DNA of 64,000 nt, taken from assembly GCA_965277595.1 (NCBI GenBank), contig CBDIDH010000002.1, positions 2,976,001-3,040,000 of the forward strand, written 5' to 3'. This document shows positions 8,246 to 19,100 of this stretch, one piece after another (position 1 is the first letter of the stretch; every line of letters begins with the position of its first letter). The notes beneath the pieces are model-generated. The model ran no database searches, had not been told where the DNA came from, and saw only the letters and a list, made by a program, of their open reading frames with translations. The stretch is from CBDIDH01 sp965277595 (GTDB lineage Bacteria; Planctomycetota; Planctomycetia; Isosphaerales; Isosphaeraceae). A program made the translations under genes and the position numbers.

Positions 8246-9958
8246 TCAGGCGTCGTCGACGTCGGGCTCGTTCTGGAGCCACCAGGTTTCGGCCTGGGCG
8301 TCGTTCCAGTCGGAAGCTGAGGCGCAGGCGTCGAGAGCCTGGCGAAGGGAGAGGGCGTCGGGATAGCGGCGGTCGGGCCACTTGGCGAGACAGCGGAGGA
8401 TGACGCGTTCGAGGTCTGCGGGAACGTCGGGACGCATCAGGCTCGGCGGGGCGACGGGATCGCGCACCTGAGCGGTCATCACACGCTCGCTGTCGTCCCC
8501 TTCAAAAGGGGGTCGCCCCGTGAGAAGCAGATAGCCGACGGCGCCGAGGGCGTAGAGATCGCAGCGGTGGTCAAGCGTCGGCGATCCGGTCACCTGTTCG
8601 GGAGCCATGAAAAGCGGAGTGCCGCGAACGCGCGACTCGCGCGGGGAGTCGCCGGGCAGGTGCAACGGGGCGGCGGTGACGAGGCCGAAATCGAGAAGCT
8701 TGGCGACGTCGTATCGACCGCCGCGGTGGCAGACGTGGATGTTGGCCGGTTTCACGTCGCGGTGAATCAGGGAGGCGGCGTGAGCCTCGGCCAGGGCGCC
8801 GCAGACCTGGCGGAGAAGGTGAATCACGCGCGAGGCGGGCATCGGGCCGTGGCGCTTGATGAGATCATCAAGACTCAGGCCGGGTAGATATTCCATCACA
8901 TAAAAAAACGTGCCGTCGCGGGTCTGGCCATAGTCGTAAATCTCGACCGTGTTCGGGTGCGAGAGTCGGGCCGTGGCGCGGACCTCGTGTTCAAACCGGG
9001 CGAGCGAGGCAGGATCGGCGGCTCGCGAAGGGCGGATGAGCTTGAGGGCGCAGGGACGCTTGAGAAAGCGATGTTCGGCGAGGTAAACGTCACCCATGCC
9101 GCCGGTCCCGATCCGTCGGCCGAGGCGGTACTGGTTCAACTGCCGGGCCTCGAACGCCTCATTGCGCAGGGTGTTGATGACGTGCGTTCCGTACACCGAG
9201 AGACTCGCGGCGACGAGCATGACGGCGACGTCCTCGGCCACCCGCGCGGCGTTGGCGAAACCCCAGACGCTTTCGACGATATTCGGGTGACGGATCAGCA
9301 AGAAAAGCTCGGTGGCGACGGGTACGCTGACGATCGCCGCGGCAACCCGGGCCGACTCGCGCCAGGTGTTCGGAATCAGCATGCAATAGGCGAAGGTGAG
9401 CAAGATCGTGCCGATGAGCGTTGTTTTTACAGCCGCGACGAACTCGGTTTCGTGGCCCGAAGGCAAGGCCGAGCGGACCATCAGGTCATACTGATGCGCC
9501 GCGAGATAGGCGGCGGCGAGGCCAAAGATGGCGACTTCCAGGAGCTTGACCCCTTTGGACGAGAGCGGCAGGCCGCTCCAGAGCACCGCGAGGCCCAAGG
9601 CCATCCCGCAGACGATCAGGCCGTGAAGAACGAGCGCCCAGGCCTCGGCCGAGGCGACGGCTCGCCAGACGAAGAGGCCCAGGAGCGTCAACAAGAGAAA
9701 GCCGGCCGCGGCGCGGAGCCGGGCGCGTCGAAGCGGGCCGGTGGCGACTCCGGCGCGCTCGGCCGATCGGTCGACGACCTCGACCTCGACCTCGACCTCG
9801 GCGCCGCCGTGGGTGATGGTTGTGGTCAGGCAGACAGGTTTCGGCGGCGGGAGCGCGTCTTCCGAACGTGCCGGGCTGGAAGTTTCGGCGTCGCGCCGCA
9901 TGGAGGGGGGCTCACGTCGTGCGGAGATCGCGGGATGTTCAGGGTCGATTGGCATCAT
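8246..9958 (-). CDS. Membrane Ser/Thr protein kinase with N-terminal six-helix domain
   Basis: Eukaryotic-like (Hanks-type) protein kinase of 570 residues. The N-terminal 75 residues are polar and include an EV repeat (VEVEVEVV). About six hydrophobic segments follow (roughly residues 80-260). The kinase domain fills the C-terminal half: glycine loop GTGGMGDVY (about 284), catalytic lysine in CALKLI, HRDVKPANI (about 398), DFG in LLDFGLV (about 422) and the APE-type MAPEQ. All catalytic residues are present, so it should be active. The membrane part precedes the kinase, the reverse of PknB-type receptors, and no extracellular sensor domain is visible, so the signal may be sensed within the membrane. 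The start is preceded by AGGG six bases upstream. It is transcribed convergently with the lipoprotein gene. Confidence 0.93.
   Translation of the reverse strand: MMPIDPEHPAISARREPPSMRRDAETSSPARSEDALPPPKPVCLTTTITHGGAEVEVEVEVVDRSAERAGVATGPLRRARLRAAAGFLLLTLLGLFVWRAVASAEAWALVLHGLIVCGMALGLAVLWSGLPLSSKGVKLLEVAIFGLAAAYLAAHQYDLMVRSALPSGHETEFVAAVKTTLIGTILLTFAYCMLIPNTWRESARVAAAIVSVPVATELFLLIRHPNIVESVWGFANAARVAEDVAVMLVAASLSVYGTHVINTLRNEAFEARQLNQYRLGRRIGTGGMGDVYLAEHRFLKRPCALKLIRPSRAADPASLARFEHEVRATARLSHPNTVEIYDYGQTRDGTFFYVMEYLPGLSLDDLIKRHGPMPASRVIHLLRQVCGALAEAHAASLIHRDVKPANIHVCHRGGRYDVAKLLDFGLVTAAPLHLPGDSPRESRVRGTPLFMAPEQVTGSPTLDHRCDLYALGAVGYLLLTGRPPFEGDDSERVMTAQVRDPVAPPSLMRPDVPADLERVILRCLAKWPDRRYPDALSLRQALDACASASDWNDAQAETWWLQNEPDVDDA
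9775..9798. repeat. CGACCT hexamer, four exact copies in the kinase gene
   Basis: Four perfect tandem CGACCT units encode the Glu-Val repeat in the N-terminal tail of the kinase. Because the unit is six bases, copy-number change would stay in frame. Length variation between strains is plausible. Confidence 0.85.
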
Positions 9959-10290
9959 CCATCACCCTGGACACCATCTTATTCGACCCCGAAGGTCCGG
10001 GAAGAGACACTTCCGAAAAAATAGGGGAGCATATTCGGCCTGAGTTTATTCGGTAGAATACCCCCACGACGTTGAACGGGAGACGACGAACCGAATCGAT
10101 CTCAGGGCGGTTTCCTTCTTAAAGAATGACCAAGGACCAAGGACCGAGGACCGAGGAAAACCAAATCGGGGACGATGGGCAAACGTTTGCGACTGCTTTT
10201 TTTCGGTCATCGGTCATTGGTCATCGATCGAGACGGCCCTGGAATCGAACTTATCTGATCTGATCTGAATCAAGGCTTCAGGACCCAGTG
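9959..10290. other. Divergent intergenic region between kinase and gpmA
   Basis: This 332-base gap separates two divergent genes and should hold both promoters. A TAGAAT hexamer at 10054-10059 is a possible plus-strand -10, but no convincing -35 is seen. The second half carries copy 3 of the inverted repeat. No open reading frame of note was found. Confidence 0.5.
10124..10228. repeat. Intergenic heptamer inverted repeat, copy 3
   Basis: The left arm (10125-10156) is a run of ATGACCAAGGACCAAGGACC-like units. The right arm (10203-10226) is CGGTCATCGGTCATTGGTCA. A run of seven T lies just before the right arm. It sits between divergently transcribed genes, where neither neighbour needs a terminator. 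Confidence 0.75.
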
Positions 10291-11037
10291 ATGCACAAGC
10301 TTGTTTTGATCCGACACGGAGAAAGCGTCTGGAATCAGGAAAATCGGTTCACCGGCTGGACCGACGTGGACCTCTCCGACCGCGGTCGCGTCGAGGCGAA
10401 GAAGGCCGGGCAACTCCTCAAAGAGCAGGGGTTCACGTTCGACCTCGCCTATGTCTCGGTCCTCAAGCGAGCGATCCGCACCCTCTGGATCGTGCTCGAC
10501 GAGATGGACATGATGTGGCTCCCCGTCCGACGCGACTGGCGGCTGAATGAGCGGCACTACGGGGCCTTGCAAGGCCTGAACAAGTCGGAAACCGCCGCCG
10601 AGTACGGTGAGGAACAGGTGAAAATCTGGAGACGCGCCTACGACACCGCGCCCCCTCCTCTCGACCCGACCGACCCGCGCTTTCCTGGTCTTGATCCCCG
10701 ATACGCCAGCCTCCGGCCCGACGAACTCCCGCTGACCGAATGCCTCAAGGATACCGTCGCCCGGTTCCTCCCCTTCTGGCATGAAATCCTCGCTCCCGAC
10801 GTTCGGTCGGGCCAGCGCGTGCTCGTCGCGGCGCACGGCAACAGCATTCGAGCGATCGTCAAATACCTCGACGGCATCTCCGACGACGAGATCGTCGGCC
10901 TGAACATCCCGACCGGAATTCCGCTCGTCTACGAGCTTGACGCCGACCTCAAACCGATCCGCCACGAATACCTCGGCGATCCCGACGAGATCGCCAACGC
11001 ATTGGACGCCGTCGCCAAGCAAGGAAAAGCCAAGTAA
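10291..11037 (+). CDS. gpmA: 2,3-bisphosphoglycerate-dependent phosphoglycerate mutase
   Basis: Glycolytic/gluconeogenic enzyme interconverting 3- and 2-phosphoglycerate in the cytoplasm through a phosphohistidine. The N-terminal LVLIRHGESVWNQENRFTGW contains the catalytic RHGE block and the usual dPGM signature. The second histidine lies in VAAHGNSIRAIVKYL near residue 185. The length, 248 residues, is normal for the family. ERHYGALQGLNKSETA, the substrate-binding block, is intact. Two starts are adjacent; the ATG at 10291 fits better than the GTG at 10288 because AGGA lies about eight bases upstream. The gene is monocistronic here. Confidence 0.96.
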   Translation: MHKLVLIRHGESVWNQENRFTGWTDVDLSDRGRVEAKKAGQLLKEQGFTFDLAYVSVLKRAIRTLWIVLDEMDMMWLPVRRDWRLNERHYGALQGLNKSETAAEYGEEQVKIWRRAYDTAPPPLDPTDPRFPGLDPRYASLRPDELPLTECLKDTVARFLPFWHEILAPDVRSGQRVLVAAHGNSIRAIVKYLDGISDDEIVGLNIPTGIPLVYELDADLKPIRHEYLGDPDEIANALDAVAKQGKAK

Positions 11038-11107
11038 AGCGATTTCAGGCACGCCGCGATGCGGTTTGACGCGACGTCGGCCGAGCCATGGTCGACGTCT
11101 CGTCTTG

Positions 11108-12139
11108 CTACTTCACGGACGGCGCAGGTTTGGGGTTCAGGGAGGTTTGCAAGAAGCTGAGAATCTGGGGGAGTAGCTCGATGTTGCCGATCGGGTTGAG
11201 CCGGAAGCCGTGGGGAACGTTCGGGAAATACTCAATCGTGTGCGTGACGCCGGCTTTCGTGAGAGCCTGATCGAGTTCCGCCGCCTGAGCGGGGACGACG
11301 GCGGTATCGGCGGTGCCTTGATAAATGAGGAAAGGCGGAGTGGATGCGGAAACGTGAGAGACTGGCGAGGCGTTGACGTACTGCGCGGGGTATTGCGTGG
11401 GGGTTCCGCCGAGGAAGGTCTGTAAAAAGGGGCGGTCCTTGGACGATGCGGCGTAAAGCGTGATGAGGTCAGTGGGTCCGTAAAAATCGATCACGGCCTG
11501 AACGGCGGCGGAGACCTGATTCGGGGCCGTCTGGCCGGTCAGTTTGCCATTGGGAGCGAGCAAGGGGCCGTCGGGATCGGCTCCCAGCAGGTTGCCCAGA
11601 TGGGCGCCGGCGGATTCGCCCCAGACGGCGACTTTGGTTGGATCGATCTTGAACCGGCCGGCGTTGGTCTTGAGCCAGCGGACCGCCTGGCGGACGTCCT
11701 CGAAATCGGTCGGCCAGATGTGCGAACCGGCCTTCGGCGAGGCAAAGGCGTAATCTGCGACGGCGACCGCATAGCCATATCGGGCCAGTTGCGAAACGGT
11801 GACCCCCAGGTCCGACCTGCGCACCCAGCGCCAGCCTCCGCCGGGCAGGGCCAGAACCACGGGCCAACCCCCCGCTGGGGCGGGACCGGTCGGCAGGTAA
11901 AGGTCAAGGTGCTGGGTCTGACCGCCGAGGTTCGTGTAAACAAGGTTGGGAAGTGCCCGAATTCCGCCCGAAGGCGTGGTCGGCGGCGTGGATACGGCCG
12001 CGACGACAGGTCGATGCGACGCGGGAGCAACCAGGCCCGCCGTGGTCAAGGTCCGGCCTTCCAGGACGTCCGGTCCCGACACTCGGAGTCGACGCGGGTG
12101 GCGACGTCCCGAGATCGCGCCGCGTCGGAAGATCCCCAT
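11108..12139 (-). CDS. Alpha/beta hydrolase (esterase/lipase BD-FAE-like) with LEPR-like N-terminus
   Basis: Predicted secreted or surface esterase of 343 residues. The ATG at 12139 was chosen because it places PDVLEGRTLTTAGL near residue 30, resembling the LEPR-XLL leader motif of planctomycete surface proteins. The hydrolase domain starts with HLDLYLPTG, has the oxyanion motif LPGGGW, the nucleophile elbow GESAGAHLGNLLG, an acid residue in YQGTADTAV and the histidine in VPHGFRL, so the Ser-Asp-His triad is complete. It resembles carbohydrate-esterase-like and feruloyl-esterase-like hydrolases in the BD-FAE group; the actual substrate is unknown. The open frame extends upstream to 12613, but that extension is basic and low in hydrophobics and was rejected. 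Confidence 0.85.
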   Translation of the reverse strand: MGIFRRGAISGRRHPRRLRVSGPDVLEGRTLTTAGLVAPASHRPVVAAVSTPPTTPSGGIRALPNLVYTNLGGQTQHLDLYLPTGPAPAGGWPVVLALPGGGWRWVRRSDLGVTVSQLARYGYAVAVADYAFASPKAGSHIWPTDFEDVRQAVRWLKTNAGRFKIDPTKVAVWGESAGAHLGNLLGADPDGPLLAPNGKLTGQTAPNQVSAAVQAVIDFYGPTDLITLYAASSKDRPFLQTFLGGTPTQYPAQYVNASPVSHVSASTPPFLIYQGTADTAVVPAQAAELDQALTKAGVTHTIEYFPNVPHGFRLNPIGNIELLPQILSFLQTSLNPKPAPSVK

Positions 12140-12436
12140 GATTCGACCCCAGAAAAAGACGCGGACACGTTCGATCGCAACCGGAAGTCGCGAGGTTGGA
12201 ATCGGCCCCCGGCACACGGTTTCCAGCCTCGAAATTTCGCGATCGATCCCATCGCGCGCCGCCTTTGCGGGAGAGTGCGGCCATGCCGGTCGGGGGATTT
12301 TTGAAAGATCCACGAAGTTGAATCCAGTGAATGCAAACGCGATCCTCCGATCCCGCCGTAATATTCGATGAAGTCGCGCTAAATTCTTTAACCAGAAGGT
12401 CGTTGCAAACCATCGAATCTGCGGGAAGTCTCCATC

Positions 12437-12466
12437 TTGACAAGAAAGACGAGCAACAGGTACGCT
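12437..12466 (+). promoter_or_regulatory. Weak candidate promoter for the lipopeptide cluster
   Basis: A perfect TTGACA (12437-12442) is followed after 18 bases by TACGCT (12461-12466), only a 3/6 match to TATAAT. If real, the leader would exceed 600 bases. It is the only full -35 box found in the gap; transcript data could overturn it. Confidence 0.25.
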
Positions 12467-12814
12467 TTTCAGAACGCTACGGAACGGCGTGGACTGGAGA
12501 CAGGGTGGCCTTGGCGCCGGCGAGCGCGGCCGGGCCGCCTCCAAAGAGGAACGCCAACGCTTTTGAGCAAAGACCAAGTGGCCGGTACCGGCTTCGCCTC
12601 GGTCCGACCCCAAGGGGGTGGCGTGTCAGTCTGGTTGTCAGACTGGCGAGGTTGACGACTGCCGTACAGTTCCGGGTGTTCAACCGCATCATCCATCCAT
12701 CCTACCGGGTCGACCTGTTTGAGGCCGACGTTGTGGTCCGTAAGCGACCCGCCGAGAGTTCCAGACGCATCCCATACCGAACCCCAGACCGAGAACGGGG
12801 CCTTCTCATTCCAT

Positions 12815-12832
12815 GACCTGACCTGACCTGAC
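12815..12832. repeat. Short GACCT pentamer repeat
   Basis: Three and a half tandem GACCT units upstream of the synthase gene. A further AATGACCTGG follows nine bases later. It is too short to interpret. Confidence 0.6.
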
Positions 12833-13101
12833 TGTCGCAATGACCTGGCAAATCGTGAGGCGAACCGCGCCGGGGTGAAGAGAAAAGAATCCCCAAAAAG
12901 GCGTCGGTTGCGTCAATTTCCCTCCCTCTTTTCCTGTCCAGCGCGACGGAGACGGAGGCCCGAGCATGACGGGTCATCCTGTTGAGTCGCCCGCCTGGAA
13001 GAGTGCTTTCGCGGGTCACCTCTCCTTTGCGTAACCAACCCCGGGGACATCGTGACGATCGTATCCAAGGCATTCGGCGCAACAACCGCGACGGTGTCGG
13101 C

Positions 13102-16100
13102 GTGACGCCCAAACCAGGCCCGGCCTTGACGCCTCACGGAGCCGCCTCACTCGTCGATCTCCTGCTCGGCCGGGCCGAGGAACGGCCCGAATCGGTCGTC
13201 TTTGCCTTCTCGGCCGAGGGCGAGGCCGACGGTCCGACGCTTACCTTTGGCGGTCTCGACCAGCGGGCAAAGTCGATTGGGGCCTGGTTGCAGACGCGCG
13301 GACTGACCGGAGAGCGGGTTCTCCTGGTCTTTCCGCCGGGCCTGGACTTCATCGCGGCCTTCTTCGGGTGCCTCTATGCCGGCGCCGTCGCCGTTCCCGC
13401 CGCGACGCCGAGAGCCAACCGCCCAATGACCCGGCTCAAGGCCGTCGTTGACGACGCCGGGCCCGCCGCGCTTCTGACAACGAACAGCCTTTTACCGGCC
13501 GCTCGGAAGTGGCTCGGCCAGGTTCCCGCGCTCGGTGAAACCGACTGGCTCGGCGTGGACTCGCTGCCCGATTCCCTTGGCCAGAACTGGTCAAATCCAA
13601 AGGCCGGGCCGGAGACCCTGGCCTTTCTTCAGTACACGTCCGGCTCGACGGCCTTGCCCAAGGGGGTGATGGTCACGCATGGCAACCTCCTGCACAACTC
13701 GGCCCTGATTCGCGAGAGTTTCGGCTCGACCCCGGACAGCCGGGGGGTTTTCTGGCTGCCGCTCTTTCACGACATGGGGCTGATCGGCGGCGTGCTTCAG
13801 ACGATCTATTGCGGCGGGTCGAGCACGTTGATGTCGCCCGTCTCGTTCCTGCAACGCCCTCTGCGCTGGCTTGAGGCGATCTCGCGGACCGGGGCGACCA
13901 TCAGCGGCGGCCCGAACTTCGCGTTTGATCTCTGCGCCCGCAAGATCACCGACGCTCAGAAAGCCGGGCTCGATCTCTCAAGCTGGTCGGTCGCCTTCAA
14001 CGGCGCCGAGCCGGTCCGGGCCGAGACCCTGGACCGCTTTGCCTCGGCCTTTGCCTCGCGCGGATTTCGACGCGAGGCGTTTCTCCCCTGTTACGGCCTG
14101 GCCGAATCGACCTTGATGGTCACCGCCAAGCGCTCTGGCAAGGCGCCGACGGTTCTCTCGCTTCACGCCGCCGATCTTGAACGCGACCGGGGGATTGTGG
14201 CGGCGGCGACGGATGTGAACGTTCGGCGCGTGGTCGGTAGCGGCCCTGGATTCGAGGGGCTTCGGATTGCGATCGTTGACCCGGAGACAGCGGAGCCGCG
14301 AGCCGAGGGCGAGGTCGGTGAGGTCTGGGTTTCCGGGCTGAGTGTCGCGGCGGGCTACTGGGATCGGCCCGAGGCGTCGGCCGAGACCTTCGCCGCCCGG
14401 CTCCGCGATGGCTCGGGTCCGTTCCTTCGAACAGGCGACCTGGGATTCTTGCGATCGGGCGAGTTGTTCGTCACGGGACGAAGCAAGGATCTTTTGATCG
14501 TTCGCGGACGAAACGTTTATCCGCAAGACGTCGAGTGGTCGGCCTCTCAGGCGCATTTAGTGACCCGGCCCGAAGGCGCCGCGGCGTTCGTGGTTGACGC
14601 GGACGATGAGGAACGGCTCGTCGTGGTTCAGGAAGTGGAGCGTCTGGGTCAAGGTGTTGATCCCGCCAGCGTGATCGATGCCATTCGCGCGGCGATCGCC
14701 GGGCAGCACGACCTGGACGTTCATGCGGTTGTTTTGATCAAGGCGATGAGCTTGCCGAAGACATCAAGCGGCAAGGTTCAGCGTCACGCGTGTCGGTCGG
14801 CGTATCTGGCCGGGACGCTCGATGAGGTTGCCGCGTCGGTGCGGTCGATCGAGAGCAAGATTGATCCTGTCAAAACGACGATGTCGGGCAAAGCGTCGGC
14901 CGAGATTGTCGGCTGGCTGGTGGCGAGGCTGGCGGCGACCTTGAATCTGGACGCCTCGGCGGTGGATCTGCATCGCCCTTTTGCCAGCTTTGGCTTGGGG
15001 TCGTTGCAGGCGGTTGGCCTTGCCGGCGACCTGGAAGAGTGGCTCGGCCGACCCCTCGCGCCGACGCTCATTTACGACCACCCGACCATCGAGACCCTGG
15101 CCCGACATCTCGCGGGCGAGAACGAACTTGCGCCTCGGGAGTCGACCATTCCGGCCGCGATGGGTCCGATCGCGGTGATCGGGATCGGCTGTCGGTTCCC
15201 GGGGGCGGATGGACCGCTGGAGTTCTGGAAGAACCTGAGCGAAGGAGTCGACGCGGTTGGTTCGCCGCCGATGGGGCGTCAAGGGGTGGGCCGGGCCGGC
15301 GCGGATCGCGCGGGATTTCTCGAACAGGTGGACGGCTTTGATGCCTCCTTCTTCGGGATCGCGCCGCGCGAGGCGCTTTATACCGACCCGCAACAGCGGC
15401 TCTTGCTTGAGGTGGCCTGGGAGGCGATCGAGGACGCCGGGCTCGCGGCCGATCGCCTGCGAGGAACCGACGTCGGCGTCTTCGTCGGCGTTTCGACGAA
15501 CGATTACGGTCGGCGCCGCGTGGCGACCGACGGCGGCCCCGAGGCGTACGCGCTGACCGGGAACGCCCTGAGCGTCGCCGCGAACCGGATCTCGTATGTC
15601 TTTGACTTTCGAGGGCCGAGCCTCGCGGTCGATTCGGCCTGCTCGTCGAGTCTCGTGGCGGTGCATCTGGCCTGCGAGAGCCTGAGGCGCGGCGAGGCGT
15701 CGGTGGCCCTGGCGGCAGGGGTGAGCGTGATTCTCGCCGAGGAGATCACGGCGACCTTTGGCGCCGCGGGTTTTCTCTCGCCCGACGGCCGCTGCAAGGC
15801 TTTTGACGCTTCGGCCGATGGTTACGTGCGCGGCGAGGGGGTGGGCGTCGTCGTCCTGAAGCCGCTGGAGCGTGCCCAGGCCGACGGCGATCCGATTTAC
15901 GCGGTCGTGCGCGGCAGCGCGGTCAATCAGGACGGGCGTTCGAACGGCCTGACCGCGCCGAACCGCGAGAGTCAAGAAGCGGTCCTTCGCGCCGCATATC
16001 GAGCGGCCGGGGTGGCTCCGTCGGAGGTCGATTACGTCGAGGCACACGGGACCGGGACGCTGCTGGGCGACCCGATCGAGGCGGCGGCCCTGGCGGCGGT

Positions 16101-19100
16101 CGTCGGTCCGGGGCGCCCGTCGGAAAATCCCTGCATGGTCGGTTCCGTGAAGACGAACATCGGCCACCTGGAAGCGGCGGCGGGAATTGCCGGGGTGATC
16201 AAGGTGGCCCTGGCGCTCGATCGCGGCCAGATTCCGCCGAGTCTTCACTTCGCGACCCCGAACCCCCATATTCCTTTCGACACCTTGCCGATCCGGGTCG
16301 GCACGGGTCTGACTTCCTGGCCGGTTCGTGAGAGTGCCCGCCTGGCCGGTGTCAGCTCCTTCGGCTTTGGCGGCACGAATGCGCACGCGGTTCTCGCCTC
16401 GGCCCCGCCGCGCCCGGCGAACCTTATTTCGCCCTCGTCGACCTCGTTCGTGATCCCGATCTCGGCGCAGAGCCGCGAGGCGCTCCGCGAGCGCCTGGGG
16501 TTGTTCCGCGATACAATTCAAGCGGGCGATTTCGCGCTGGTCGACCTGGCCTATTCGGCCGGAGCGCGGAGGAGTCATCAGGAACACCGGATCGCCATCG
16601 TCGCCCGATCGCGCGATGAAGCGGTTTCGGGGCTGAATGCATTTCTTCAAGATAAGGTTCCCGCCGGGCGTCGGCCACCGAACCGGAAGCCGAGGTCTGC
16701 CTTTGTCTTCTCGGGGCAGGGGTCGCAGTGGTGGGGAATGGGGCGCGGTTTGATCGAGACCGAGCCGGTCGTTGCCGCGACAATCGACGACCTGGACCGT
16801 CGCTTTCAACCGCTCCTGGGCTGGTCGATTCGGGAGGAACTGGCGGTTCCCGCGTCGCGCAGCCGCCTTGAGGAAACCGGGTTCGGTCAGCCGGTCGTCT
16901 TCGCGCTTCAGGTCGCGCTGGCGAGGCTCTGGGCGTCGTGGGGTCTCAGGCCCGACGCGGTGATCGGCCACAGTCTTGGTGAGATTGCCGCGGCGCACCT
17001 TGCCGGGGCAATCGGGCTTGACGACGCGGTTCAGATCGTCGGGCATCGGGCAACCTTGATGCAATCGACCGTCGGTCTCGGCTCCTCGGCGGCCGTTGCC
17101 CTCGGCCGAGGCGAGGCTGAACGTCTTGTCGCCGACGATCCCGATCGCCTGGCTCTCGCGGCCGTGAACGGGCCGAACGCGTCGGTCATCTCGGGCGCGA
17201 CTGACGCCGTGCTGGGACTGGTCGATCGGCTCCGGGCGCGAGGCGTTTTCGCCAAGGTCCTGTCGGGCCGTTGCGCCTTTCATGGTCCGCAAATGGACCC
17301 GATCCGGGCGGAACTCGCGGCGCGACTGGCGGGCATTCAGCCTCGGCCGGCGACGATTCCGATCTTTTCCACGGTGACCGGCCTGTTGATTTCGGGCGGC
17401 GACCTCGGCGCCGACTACTGGGCGCGAAACCTCCGCGAGACGGTCCGCTTTGCCGAGGCCGCCGCCGCCTTGATCGATGGCCGTTACGACGCCTATCTCG
17501 AAGTTGGCCCGCATCCCGCCTTGCGGCAGCCTCTACTCGACATGCTCGCGGCGAAAGAGCGAACCGCCACGGTTCTCGGTTCGATTCGAAGAGGCGACGA
17601 GGGGCGTGACACGCTGCTTCATTCAGTCGCGGCGATTTATGGTCTCGGCTTTCCGATCGACTGGCGCGACCTGGCCTCGGGAGGCCGCTTCTGTCGCCTG
17701 CCGCGCTATCCTTTTCAGCGCGAACGCTTCTGGATCGATCCGGCGCCCGAGCCTGTTGCTCCTTCGTCTCGAAACGGCGAGGCGCCCACCGACGGGACCA
17801 TTCCGACCCTGGAAAAGGCCGATTCCTCGGCCAAGCTTGCCGATTTTTACGAGGTCGAATGGCAAGGCCGCGACCGGACCGGAGCCCTGGCGACCGGCGG
17901 CACCTGGCTGATTCTGGAAGACAGTCTCGGCGTCGGCTCCAGGGTTCGCGATCGGCTCGCCGAAGGGGGGCGATGCGTCTCGGTGGTGAGGGCCGAGAGA
18001 TTCGAGGATCGCGGCGGTTCTGTTTATGGGGTTCGGCCGGAATCGGTCGAGGATCTGCGCGCGGTTCGCAACGCGGTCGGCCCCGTCGCGGGAGTTTTGC
18101 ATCTCTGGAACCTTGACGCGGCGCTGGTGAGCGACTGGACGCCTGATGCCTTTGTCGAGGCGCAAAAGGTCGGCTGCGCGAGCGTTCTGGCCGTGGTCGA
18201 AACAGAATTCTCGGGTCGGCTCTGGGTGGTGACCGCCGGGGCGAACGCGTTTGAAGGACGCGAAGTCGGGCCGTCGGGCCTGGCGCAGGCACCCGTCTGG
18301 GGCCTCGGGCGGTCGATCGCGCTGGAACGGCCTGCAACCTGGGGCGGCCTCGTCGATCTCGATCCCGACGCCCTTTTCGCGTCAGCGCCCGCGCTCGCGG
18401 ACGAGCTTCGCGGCGAATCGGGCGAGGATCAAATCCGTTTTCGCGGTGGTCAACGGTTCGTGGCGCGGCTGGCAAGGCGCGCGCGGCTGGATGCCTTGCC
18501 CGGTTTGATGCCGATCAAGGGCGAAGGAACCTATCTGGTGACCGGCGGTCTCGGCGACCTGGGCCTGAAGGTGGCTCAGCGTTTGGTCGAGCACGGAGCG
18601 CGACGCCTTGTGCTTATCGGGCGTCGCGGCTTGCCCGATCGCCCTGACTGGGATGCCTTGCCCCCCGCGAGTGTTGATGCGCGAAAAGTCGCGGCGATCC
18701 GGGCGATGGAGCGGCTCGGGGCGACCGTGCATCTCGGCGCGGTGGATCTGGCCGATTCCTCGGCACTTGCCGATCTCTTCGCGGACCTGCGGCGATTGTT
18801 CCCGCCGGTTCGCGGCCTGATTCACGCGGCGGGTGTTGTCGGTAACGCGGGCTGGGATGCCGATCCTTTGCGCTCGAAAATCGCGGGAACCTGGGCCTTG
18901 CATGAGTTGAGCCGCGCCCTTCCCCTGGACTTCTTCGTCGTCTTTTCCTCGGTCGCGGCCGTTCTGGGAGCGAAGGAGGCTGGGTACGCGGCGGCTAACC
19001 ACTTTCTTGATGCCTTCGCCCATCATCGACGGGCCAACGGCCTGCCGGCCCTGAGCGTGAACTGGGGACCCTGGGCCGGCGCCGGAATGGCCGCCGAGGC

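Larger units (their letters stand above)
12140..13101. other. Intergenic region upstream of the lipopeptide cluster
   Basis: About 960 bases between the divergent esterase and the first megasynthase gene. It should hold the cluster promoter and perhaps a long leader. A TTGACA at 12437 and a short CCTGA pentamer repeat at 12815-12832 are visible. The open frame at 12331-12816 encodes an Arg/Pro-rich product with no recognisable family and is not annotated. The last 120 bases are in frame with the synthase from a TTG at 12982 and could be coding if that start is used. Confidence 0.5.

Noticed and set aside
12331..12816. A 161-codon plus-strand frame upstream of the synthase
   Set aside because: It has no recognisable domain or ribosome-binding site and Arg/Pro-rich composition; the region is more plausibly the cluster's regulatory leader.
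14764..17514. A 916-codon open frame on the minus strand, antisense to the PKS modules
   Set aside because: It is Arg/Gly/Pro-rich, has no family features and lies wholly within the confident FAAL-KS-AT coding region. Long antisense frames are expected at this GC content.
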